Part shown: piece by piece, positions 1-8,400 of the stretch
How positions within the stretch are numbered: position 1 is the stretch's first letter
How the letters are laid out: each line of letters opens with the position of its first letter
NCBI GenBank assembly: GCA_023416575.1
Contig: JAEZHL010000159.1
Coordinates: 1 to 15,744 of the forward strand
Source: Pseudomonadota bacterium
Lineage (GTDB): Bacteria; Pseudomonadota; Alphaproteobacteria; Rhizobiales; Hyphomicrobiaceae
DNA: 15,744 nt
Reading direction: 5' to 3'
Position numbers and translations under genes: made by a program
Notes under the pieces: model-generated
What the model saw: the letters and a program-made list of their open reading frames with translations, nothing else
Databases searched by the model: none
What the model was told of the DNA's origin: nothing

Positions 1-1353
<1,353 letters not shown>

Positions 1354-1372
1354 GACTGACGAATACGAGTGG

Positions 1373-1405
1373 AGCGGCTGCGGAGCGATCTGCAGCCGCT
1401 TTTTT
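1373..1405 (+). terminator. Intrinsic terminator of ftsH
   Basis: A perfect 9-bp stem (1373-1381 pairs with 1392-1400, core GCGGCTGC/GCAGCCGC) with a 10-base loop is followed by six T residues at 1400-1405. It starts 20 bases after the ftsH stop codon. It implies that folP, although next in the same direction, is transcribed partly or wholly from its own promoter or by read-through. Confidence 0.88.
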
Positions 1406-1453
1406 GTTGCGTGGATCGTGGGATCAGCATTTCGTGGGTCACGATCCAGCAAC
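1406..1453 (+). repeat. Long stem-loop in the folP leader
   Basis: Left arm GTTGCGTGGATCGTG (1406-1420) pairs with right arm CACGATCCAGCAAC (1440-1453) to give 14 base pairs with one bulged G at 1411 and a 19-base loop (1421-1439). It begins directly after the T tract of the ftsH terminator and ends 38 bases before the folP start codon. No T tract follows, so it is not a simple second terminator. It could be an mRNA leader structure, a processing or stability element, or a protein-binding dyad. Confidence 0.65.
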
Positions 1454-1491
1454 TTCAGAACGTCACGACGACTCGAGCCAACGACCGCTCC

Positions 1492-2571
1492 ATGACCCGC
1501 GATCTTTACGTCAGACCCATCGGCCTTACCCCGACCGTTCAACGCGGTGACGAGCAGGGCGGGGCGGGCCTGAGCCTCGCGGGCGGCTGGCTCGAATTCA
1601 TGGGCCTGGAGGCGATCGAGCGCAGCGGTCCGGGGCGCCGGCGGGCGCGGGTGTTCGACCTCGGCGAATATTGCGAGCGCGACTGGGGCCAGCTCGGCAT
1701 GGCGGCAGCAGAGCTCTTCGAGGGGCTGCGCCAGCCACGGCCGCGCATCGCGGGGCTGGCGCTCGACCGGCCGCGGATCATGGGCATCGTCAACGTGACG
1801 CCGGACAGTTTTTCCGATGGCGGGCGCTGGGCGAAGCCTGAGGCGGCGATCGAGCACGCGCTGAGGCTGGTCGAGGAGGGGGCCGATATCCTCGATCTCG
1901 GCGCCGAGTCGACCCGTCCCGGCTCCGATCCGGTTTCCGTCGAGGAAGAGCTCATCCGCCTGATGCCGGTCATCGAGGGGCTGGCGGGGCGCACGCGCGC
2001 GCTCATTTCGATCGACACCCGCAATGCCGAGGTGATGCGCCGGGCGGCCGATGCTGGGGCCGATATCCTCAACGACGTCTCAGCGCTCACGCACGATCCG
2101 GACGCCCTGGACGCGGCGGCCGAGAGCGGCCTGCCCGTGGTGCTGATGCACAGTCTCGGCGATCCCAAGACGATGCAACGCGACCCGCGCTACGACGATG
2201 TGGTGCTCGACGTTTTCGACTATCTCGAGGAGCGGGTGGGGGCGGCGGAGGCGGCGGGCATCGACCGCTCGCGCCTGATCCTCGATCCCGGCATCGGTTT
2301 CGGCAAGACGCTCCAGCACAATCTTGCGCTGATGGCTGAAACCGCGATGTTGCATGCCCTCGGGCTGCCCATTCTCATTGGCGTCTCCCGCAAGCGGTTC
2401 ATCGGCACGTTGACCGGTGTGGAGCAGCCCGCAGACCGCGTCTTCGGCTCGATCGGAGCGGCCCTGGCGGCCGTTGGTCAGGGAGCGCAGATCATTCGCG
2501 TCCACGACGTTGCGGCAACCAAGCAGGCGCTGACGATGTGGGAAGCGTCCGTCGCTGGCGCGAAACCGTGA
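1492..2571 (+). CDS. folP: Dihydropteroate synthase with N-terminal extension
   Basis: Condenses 6-hydroxymethyl-7,8-dihydropterin diphosphate with p-aminobenzoate to make dihydropteroate in cytoplasmic folate synthesis; this is the sulfonamide target. The TIM-barrel domain starts near residue 95. It shows GIVNVTPDSFSDGG (98-111), DLGAESTRPG (135-144), ISIDT (172-176), NDVSAL (194-199), LDPGIGFGKT (264-273), GVSRKRFIG (297-305) and RVHDV (336-340), covering the expected pterin, phosphate and pABA contacts. At 359 residues it is about 80 longer than the E. coli enzyme; the extra is residues 1-94, which I cannot assign to a domain. The ATG at 1492 was chosen because an upstream in-frame GTG at 1369 lies before the ftsH terminator. 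No good Shine-Dalgarno precedes 1492, so the exact start is less sure than the function. glmM, a frequent neighbour, is absent here. Confidence 0.95.
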   Translation: MTRDLYVRPIGLTPTVQRGDEQGGAGLSLAGGWLEFMGLEAIERSGPGRRRARVFDLGEYCERDWGQLGMAAAELFEGLRQPRPRIAGLALDRPRIMGIVNVTPDSFSDGGRWAKPEAAIEHALRLVEEGADILDLGAESTRPGSDPVSVEEELIRLMPVIEGLAGRTRALISIDTRNAEVMRRAADAGADILNDVSALTHDPDALDAAAESGLPVVLMHSLGDPKTMQRDPRYDDVVLDVFDYLEERVGAAEAAGIDRSRLILDPGIGFGKTLQHNLALMAETAMLHALGLPILIGVSRKRFIGTLTGVEQPADRVFGSIGAALAAVGQGAQIIRVHDVAATKQALTMWEASVAGAKP

Positions 2572-2621
2572 AGTCGTGAGGTCGCGGAACCCGCACGATG
2601 ACTTAAATTACGACTTCACGG
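2566..2621. repeat. 12-bp perfect inverted repeat between convergent genes
   Basis: CCGTGAAGTCGT (2566-2577) and ACGACTTCACGG (2610-2621) are exact reverse complements 32 bases apart. The left arm contains the folP stop codon (2569-2571); the right arm ends 9 bases before the aminotransferase stop on the other strand (2631-2633). A small nested hairpin GCGG/CCGC (2584-2587, 2591-2594) sits in the loop. The position suits a two-way transcript-end structure, but there is no real T tract on either side (only TTT on the minus strand). Confidence 0.6.
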
Positions 2622-2630
2622 CGACGCGGC

Positions 2631-4004
2631 TCAGACGTCCCCTTCCGCCTTCATCCATCGCACGGCAGTCCGGAAGGCATCGAGCGTTTGGGCCACCTCG
2701 CGGGCACCGTGAGTCGCTGAGACGAGGCCGCCGATGCCCATGATGTCGACACAGTTGGCCAGGAGCGCGATGCGGAACCGGTTGGTGCGCTCGGGGTTGC
2801 GGTTGCCCTTCAGGCCGGCGAAGCCGAGCTGAAGCGGATCGAAGGTCGCCGGATCGATGGGCAGATTCGTCGGGTTCTGGAAGACGATGAACGTCGACGC
2901 CTCGCCGTAGATGCCCCAAGGCACCTGCTCTTCGACGAGGATCTGGCGCATGCCGGCCCGGATTTCCGAAGCTGTCCGTTCGGCCGCCTCGCACACGTTC
3001 TCCTTCTCGATGATGGACAGCGTTGCCACGGCGGCAGCGGCACACAGCGGGTTGGCATTGAACGTGCCTTGATGGCCGATCTTCTCCCGCCCGGCGCTCT
3101 TGGCTGCGGCCGCATCGAGCTGGTCCATGATGTCGGCACGGCCCGAGACCGCGCCACCCGGCAGTCCGCCGGCGACGATCTTCGCCAGCACGCACATGTC
3201 CGGCGTGACGCCGAGGCGCGCCTGCGCCCCGCCGCGCGACCAGCGGAAGCCGGTAATGACCTCGTCGAAGATCAGCACGGTGCCATGCTGGCGGGTGATC
3301 TCGCGCAGCTGGGCGATGAACCCCGGAGGCAGCGGCACCTGCCCCCACGAGGCCCCTGACGGCTCGAGCAGCACCGCGGCGACATCGTCCCGCCGCGCGA
3401 GCGTATCGGCGACCCGGGCCGGATCGTCGGCGGGCAGGAGGATCGTCTCGTTGACGATCCCGGAGAGAATGCCGGCCGGGACGCCGCCGTCGAAGTGGGA
3501 ATTGGAGCCGGCCGCGACCTGATCGTGCCAACCGTGGAAGTGGCCAACGAAGCGGATCACCTTGGTCTTGCCGGTGAAGGCACGCGCCAGCCGCAACGCG
3601 AGATGCGAGGCCTCGGTGCCCGAAGCGGTGAAGCGCACGCGCTCGGCACAGGGCACGAGACGGTTCACGAGCTCGGCCCAACGGACTTCCATCTCGTGCG
3701 AGGCTCCCCAGTGGGTTCCGAGGGGGAGCTGGCGTGTCACCGCCTCGACCACTGCCGGATGGCTGTGCCCGAGGAGCAGGGCGCCGTGGCCGCCGTAGAA
3801 GTCGACGTACTCGTTGCCGTCGGCATCCCACTTGCGCGGTCCGGCCGCCCGCTCGACGTAGATGGGGTAGGGGAGCAGCGTGCGCGAATCGTGCGTGAGC
3901 CCGGCCGGGATCACCTTGCGAGCCTCTTCGTAGAGCTCCGCCGACCGCTGGGTCCGGGCCCGATACTCGGCTTCGATCTTGGAGTTCGTGCGAAGCAGCG
4001 TCAT
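2631..4004 (-). CDS. HemL-like class III (PLP) aminotransferase, substrate unknown
   Basis: Fold-type I PLP enzyme of the class III aminotransferase group, closest in appearance to glutamate-1-semialdehyde aminomutase (HemL). Visible features over 457 residues: phosphate-binding SGTEA (128-132), HFHGWH (155-160), the cofactor aspartate in FDEVITGFR (246-254), Schiff-base lysine K275 in LAKIVAGGLPGG, and GTFNANPL (313-320). It is some 25-30 residues longer than typical HemL, and its last 80 residues do not look like the HemL C-terminus I know, so I do not call it hemL; an amino-acid or amine aminotransferase is as likely. ATG at 4004 was preferred over GTG at 4010 because GAAGGG lies 8 bases upstream of the ATG and only 2 from the GTG. 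It runs in the same direction as the cytochrome c gene 84 bases upstream and may share its transcript. Confidence 0.85.
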   Translation of the reverse strand: MTLLRTNSKIEAEYRARTQRSAELYEEARKVIPAGLTHDSRTLLPYPIYVERAAGPRKWDADGNEYVDFYGGHGALLLGHSHPAVVEAVTRQLPLGTHWGASHEMEVRWAELVNRLVPCAERVRFTASGTEASHLALRLARAFTGKTKVIRFVGHFHGWHDQVAAGSNSHFDGGVPAGILSGIVNETILLPADDPARVADTLARRDDVAAVLLEPSGASWGQVPLPPGFIAQLREITRQHGTVLIFDEVITGFRWSRGGAQARLGVTPDMCVLAKIVAGGLPGGAVSGRADIMDQLDAAAAKSAGREKIGHQGTFNANPLCAAAAVATLSIIEKENVCEAAERTASEIRAGMRQILVEEQVPWGIYGEASTFIVFQNPTNLPIDPATFDPLQLGFAGLKGNRNPERTNRFRIALLANCVDIMGIGGLVSATHGAREVAQTLDAFRTAVRWMKAEGDV

Positions 4005-4012
4005 GGCCACAT

Positions 4013-4018
4013 CCCTTC
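4013..4018 (-). promoter_or_regulatory. Ribosome binding site that decides the aminotransferase start
   Basis: On the minus strand GAAGGG is followed by 8 bases and then ATG at 4004. An in-frame GTG at 4010 would be only 2 bases from it, which is too close, so the ATG is the better start. Confidence 0.6.
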
Positions 4019-4088
4019 GTCAGTCGCGCAACTCTTGTCTAAGCATTCGTCGCCGGCTGCTGCAACAGCTGGTGGCGGAGTATGAAGC

Positions 4089-4418
4089 CTACGGCCCCTT
4101 TCGCAGGGACATGATGAATGCGGCCAGATTGAAGATCTCGTCCCGGGTGAGGCGATGATTCGGCATCATCGGCGGAACGGACTGCAGCCATGCCTCGACG
4201 CCCTCGGCGGTCTGTCCTTCCCGATTCGCCACGGCGATGAAGCTCGGCACGCCACTCGCAGACGCCTTTTCGCCCTGTCCGGGATGCATGTGGCACGTGG
4301 CACAAAGGCGTTCCGCCATCACGCGGCCTCGATCGACGGGGTCGTCCTGGGCCGCACTGGCATCAGCGAGGAGGGGATATGTGGCAAGGACAAGCGCTGT
4401 GAGCAGGATCGGGCGCAT
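4089..4418 (-). CDS. Small exported c-type cytochrome
   Basis: A 109-residue mono-heme cytochrome c, expected to carry electrons in the periplasm. Residues 1-22 form a Sec signal peptide (MRPILLTALVLATYPLL, then ADASA with a likely cut before AQDD). The heme attachment motif CATCH is at residues 39-43, and the PPMMPN segment at 82-87 offers the distal methionine ligand (M84 or M85). The C-terminal helix LTRDEIFNLAAFIMSLR is typical of class I cytochromes. The protein is complete with its own stop. It precedes the HemL-like aminotransferase by 84 bases on the same strand. The redox partner is unknown. The ribosome site is weak (GAAAG about 10 bases upstream of the ATG). Confidence 0.9.
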   Translation of the reverse strand: MRPILLTALVLATYPLLADASAAQDDPVDRGRVMAERLCATCHMHPGQGEKASASGVPSFIAVANREGQTAEGVEAWLQSVPPMMPNHRLTRDEIFNLAAFIMSLRKGP

Positions 4419-4492
4419 TCTGGATCGGCTTTCAGTTGCAGTTGGTGGGAGCGGGCGGGTCTGGATCAGTCGGGGCGGTTCAAACTGTTGCG

Positions 4493-4498
4493 ATTATG
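4493..4498 (-). promoter_or_regulatory. Candidate extended -10 promoter for the cytochrome c gene
   Basis: On the minus strand the sequence reads TGGCATAAT: a CATAAT hexamer with the TG-plus-one-base extension. It would start transcription about 65-70 bases before the cytochrome ATG. No good -35 hexamer was found at 16-19 bases, so this rests on the -10 alone. Confidence 0.25.
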
Positions 4499-4499
4499 C

Positions 4500-4650
4500 C
4501 ACGATCGTTGAGTGTTAGTTGAAATGCATCGTCCGTGAAGGAACCATTTTCGAGGGTCCACGTTACGCATTCGACCACTGGTCATGCCCCCTAAACTCGA
4601 TCGGTGGTTCAGGGTGCCTCTAGGTCTCCCCCCGAAGAGGCACCCTTTTC
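4500..4650 (+). ncRNA. Possible forward small RNA ending at an orphan terminator
   Basis: No gene on the plus strand lies between the folP stop (2571) and carB (5463), yet a terminator-type hairpin with a U tract points forward at 4611-4649. Just before it a weaker hairpin can form (GACCAC at 4573-4578 with GTGGTT at 4604-4609). The terminator loop exposes CTCCCCCC, resembling the anti-Shine-Dalgarno loops of some alphaproteobacterial small RNAs. I could not find a convincing forward promoter, and the 5' end given is arbitrary. It could instead be the 3' structure of the minus-strand gene ending at 4696. Confidence 0.3.
4611..4649 (+). terminator. Forward-oriented terminator hairpin with no forward gene
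   Basis: A perfect 10-bp stem, AGGGTGCCTC (4611-4620) with GAGGCACCCT (4637-4646), has a 16-base loop and is followed by TTTT at 4646-4649 and a pyrimidine-rich run. Read on the minus strand the same stem lies 50 bases past the end of the cyclic-nucleotide-binding gene, but there no T tract follows it. It may act both ways. Confidence 0.7.
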
Positions 4651-4695
4651 CTTTGCTCTTCGTCCTAACTCCTGCCCCCACCCCTGGCGACCCGC

Positions 4696-5157
4696 TCACG
4701 TCTCCTGATCGCGAGACGGCCCGCGGGTCGCCAGGCGGTCGTTGGCGTTCTCTATCCTGTTGATGAGCTCCCGGATGATCGCCATGGCAAGCTGGGGGAC
4801 CTGCTGCACGATGTGCATGAAGGTCATGCGATCGATCCGCAGGGCCTCGACGTCGGTACGGGCGACGACTTTTGCCGTGCGCTGCTTGTCGCAGAGGACG
4901 CCCATTTCGCCAATCAGGCCATTCTCGCCGATACGCGCCAGCAGCACGTCGCCGGCGTCGCCGGAGCGGAGCACGTCGACCTCGCCCGCAAGGATGATGT
5001 AGACTGCATCGGATATCGCTCCCTCCTCGAACAGGGCCTCCTCCATCCGATAGGTGATCCGCTGCCCGGCGAAGGCCATCAGCTTGAGCTTGCTCACCTC
5101 CAGATCCCGAAACATCGGGATCTGTTGCAATGTCCGTATCTCGTCCTCGATCGACAC
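4696..5157 (-). CDS. Single-domain cyclic-nucleotide-binding protein (no DNA-binding domain)
   Basis: A 153-residue protein consisting almost wholly of one Crp-type cyclic-nucleotide-binding beta-barrel. It opens with LQQIPMFRDLE (10-20), the usual start of the domain. The phosphate-binding cassette keeps its key positions: G83-E84 in LIGEMGVL and R93-T94-A95 in KQRTAKVVA, so binding of cAMP or cGMP is plausible. The C-terminus is one helix (about 120-143) and a short polar tail; no helix-turn-helix follows in any frame, so it is not a Crp/Fnr transcription factor as it stands. It could act by protein contacts. The GTG start at 5157 is supported by GAGGTGAG ending 3 bases upstream. The gene is divergent from carB across 305 bases. 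Its partner is unknown. Confidence 0.88.
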   Translation of the reverse strand: MSIEDEIRTLQQIPMFRDLEVSKLKLMAFAGQRITYRMEEALFEEGAISDAVYIILAGEVDVLRSGDAGDVLLARIGENGLIGEMGVLCDKQRTAKVVARTDVEALRIDRMTFMHIVQQVPQLAMAIIRELINRIENANDRLATRGPSRDQET

Positions 5158-5462
5158 CCGCTCACCTCGTGTCCATCACCTCTGCCGAAGCTGCCCGGTC
5201 CCATCTGGGGCGGCCCCCTGGCGGAGGCGGTCATCCGGATGGAAAATCATCCCGGATCGGGGCCTCGGGAATCGGGCTGCCGGAAGCCGGGCGGGGCACG
5301 CGTGCTGCCGGAGCGTTGCTCATCGGTGGCGCGTCGTTTTCCAGGCTGCGCGAAAAAGGCGCATTCCACAAGTGAGTTCGCAACTGTGAGAGGATGCGGC
5401 GACGACCCGCTGTCGGGCGCTATAGCCAAACACGCCGCGCTGCAATAGAACACGCCCCCAAC
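5158..5462. other. Divergent intergenic region between the cNMP-binding gene and carB
   Basis: These 305 bases hold no convincing gene. Visible structures are an imperfect hairpin at 5233-5257 (ATCCGGATG / CATCCCGGAT, loop GAAAAT) in the leader of the minus-strand gene, and a palindrome GCTATAGC at 5419-5426 that could serve as a -10 element in either direction, though without a good -35 partner. No Shine-Dalgarno precedes the carB ATG (the 20 bases before it are C- and A-rich). Confidence 0.5.
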
Positions 5463-8400
5463 ATGCCCAAACGCACAGACATCAAATCCATCCTCATCAT
5501 CGGCGCGGGGCCCATCGTCATTGGGCAAGCCTGCGAGTTCGACTATTCAGGCACGCAGGCCTGTAAGGCGCTGAAGGCCGAGGGTTACCGGATCATTCTG
5601 GTCAACTCGAACCCGGCCACCATCATGACGGATCCCGACTTGGCCGATGCAACTTACATCGAGCCGATCACGCCGGAGATCGTCGCCAAGATCATCGCCA
5701 AGGAGCGTCCAGACGCGCTGCTGCCGACCATGGGCGGCCAGACGGCGCTGAACACCGCTCTGGCACTGCACAAGCAGGGTGTCCTGTCCGCCTACGGGGT
5801 CGAGATGATCGGCGCCCGGGCGGAGGCCATCGACAAGGCCGAGGACCGCCAGCTCTTCCGCGAGGCGATGGGTCGGATCGGCCTCGACACGCCCCGGTCG
5901 ATGCTGGCTCACTCGATGCCCGAGGCGCTGGCCGCCCTCGAGCACGTGCGCTTGCCCGCCATCATCCGCCCCTCGTTCACGCTCGGCGGCACGGGTGGCG
6001 GCGTCGCGTACAACAAGGAGGAGTTCGTCGAGATCATCGAGCGCGGGCTCGATGCGTCCCCGACGAACCAGGTGCTGGTCGAGGAAAGCGTGCTCGGCTG
6101 GAAAGAGTACGAGATGGAGGTGGTCCGCGATCGCGCGGACAACTGCATCATCATCTGCTCCATCGAGAACGTCGACCCGATGGGCGTGCACACGGGTGAT
6201 TCCATCACCGTCGCGCCGGCCCTGACGCTGACCGACAAAGAATACCAGATCATGCGCGACGCCTCGATTGCGGTGCTGCGCGAGATCGGTGTCGAGACCG
6301 GCGGCTCCAACGTGCAGTTCGCCGTCAACCCGGAAGATGGCCGCCTCGTGGTCATCGAGATGAACCCGCGCGTGTCGCGCTCATCGGCTCTCGCCTCCAA
6401 GGCAACGGGCTTCCCGATTGCCAAGGTCGCGGCAAAGCTCGCGGTTGGCTATACGCTCGACGAGCTCGAGAACGACATCACTGGCGGCGCGACGCCGGCG
6501 GCGTTCGAGCCGACCATCGACTACGTCGTCACCAAGATCCCGCGGTTCGCCTTCGAGAAGTTCCCCGGCGCCGACTCGACGCTCACCACGTCCATGAAGT
6601 CGGTCGGCGAGGTGATGGCCATCGGCCGGACCTTCGCAGAGAGCCTGCAGAAGGCGCTGCGCTCGATGGAGACGGGGCTCACCGGCCTCGACGACATCGA
6701 GATCGAAGGGCTGGGGCAGGGCGATGACAAGAATGCCATCCGCGCCGCTCTCGGCCGGCCGGCCCCTGACCGCATTCTCAAGGTGGCGCAGGCGCTGCGG
6801 CTGGGTCTCGATCACGAGCAGGTGCACGCGTCCTGCAAGATCGATCCCTGGTTCATCGAGCGCCTGCAGGAGATCGTCGACGCCGAGGCGCGAGTTGCCG
6901 CGCATGGGCTGCCGCCGACGGCGGACCAGTTCCGCGGCCTCAAGGCGATGGGCTTTTCCGATGCACGGCTGGCGAAGCTGGCCGGGCTGGCGGAAGCCGA
7001 CGTGCGGCGGCGCCGGAAGGAGTTCGGCGTCGAGCCGGTCTACAAGCGCATCGACACCTGCGCGGCCGAGTTCGCCTCGCCGACGGCGTACATGTATTCG
7101 ACCTACGAGCGCGGGCTGACGGGCAATCCGGAGTGTGAGGCGCGGCCCTCCACGCGCGAGAAGGTGGTCATCCTGGGCGGTGGTCCGAACCGCATCGGCC
7201 AAGGCATCGAGTTCGACTACTGCTGCTGCCATGCCTGCTTCGCGCTGACGGCTGCGGGTTACGAGACCATCATGGTCAACTGCAACCCGGAGACCGTCTC
7301 CACCGACTACGACACCTCGGACCGCCTCTACTTCGAGCCGCTGACGGCCGAGGACGTGCTCGAGATCATTCGCACCGAGCAGGCGAGCGGCACGGTCAAG
7401 GGTGTCATCGTCCAGTTCGGCGGACAGACGCCGCTGAAGCTGGCGAGTGCGCTGGAGGCGGCGGGTGTGCCCATTCTCGGCACCTCGCCGGACGCCATCG
7501 ACCTCGCGGAGGATCGCGACCGGTTCAAGGCGCTGATCGACAGGCTCGGGCTGAGGCAGACCGAGAGCGGAATCGCGCGCTCGCCGGCCGAGGCGCGCGC
7601 TGTTGCCGACGGCATCGGTTTTCCGGTGATGATCCGGCCGTCGTACGTGCTCGGCGGGCGGGCGATGGAGATCGTCCACGACGGGTCCGACGTCGATCGC
7701 TACGTCGCCCGGCTTTCGGCGACGCTCGACCGGCCGTCCGAGCTCGTCGTCTCGGAGCGGCGGCCGCTGCTGATCGACCGCTATCTGTCGGACGCCATCG
7801 AGGTGGACGTCGACTGCCTGGCGGACGGTAAAGACACGTTCGTTGCCGGCGTGATGGAGCACATCGAGGAAGCGGGCATCCATTCGGGCGACTCGGCTTG
7901 CTCGCTGCCGCCCCATTCGCTCGATGCCGCGATGGTTGCCGAGCTCGAGCGCCAGACGCGCGAGCTGGCACTGGCGCTTGGCGTCATCGGCCTGATGAAC
8001 GTCCAGTTCGCGATCAAGGACGGTGTCGTCTACATCCTGGAGGTCAATCCGCGCGCCAGCCGCACGGTCCCGTTCGTCGCCAAGGTGATCGGCAAGCCGA
8101 TCGCCAGCATCGCGGCGCAGGTGATGGCGGGACGGCCGCTCGCCTCGTTCGGCCTCGAGACGCCGAAGCTCGACCACATCGCGGTGAAGGAAGCGGTCTT
8201 CCCGTTCGCCCGGTTCCTCGGGGTCGATCCGGTGCTCGGGCCGGAGATGCGCTCGACGGGTGAGGTCATGGGTCTCGACCGCGACTTCGCGATGGCCTTC
8301 GGCAAGAGCCAGATTGCGGCGGGGCAGGCACTGCCGACGTCCGGCACGGTCTTCGTGTCGGTCAAGGACTCCGACAAGGAGAAAGTCGTGGCGCCGGTCC

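Noticed and set aside
1369..1491. Upstream GTG start for folP
   Set aside because: The start would lie before the ftsH terminator stem and add 41 residues that do not resemble FolP; the ATG at 1492 is the better start.
2608..3831. 407-codon minus-strand frame overlapping the aminotransferase
   Set aside because: Same strand but a different frame from the conserved aminotransferase; arginine-rich composition and no motifs.
4051..4077. Small nested hairpin (CGCC/GGCG with GCTG/CAGC) between the cytochrome and aminotransferase genes
   Set aside because: Short interrupted stems with no T tract; not enough to call a terminator or regulatory element.
4466..4699. 77-codon minus-strand frame between the cNMP-binding and cytochrome genes
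   Set aside because: No homology I recognise, no ribosome site, and it runs through the terminator hairpin. It also carries no helix-turn-helix, so it is not a lost DNA-binding half of the neighbouring gene.
5394..5462. Upstream ATG start for carB
   Set aside because: The purine-rich GAGAGG abuts the ATG with no spacing and the extra 23 residues are not part of CarB.
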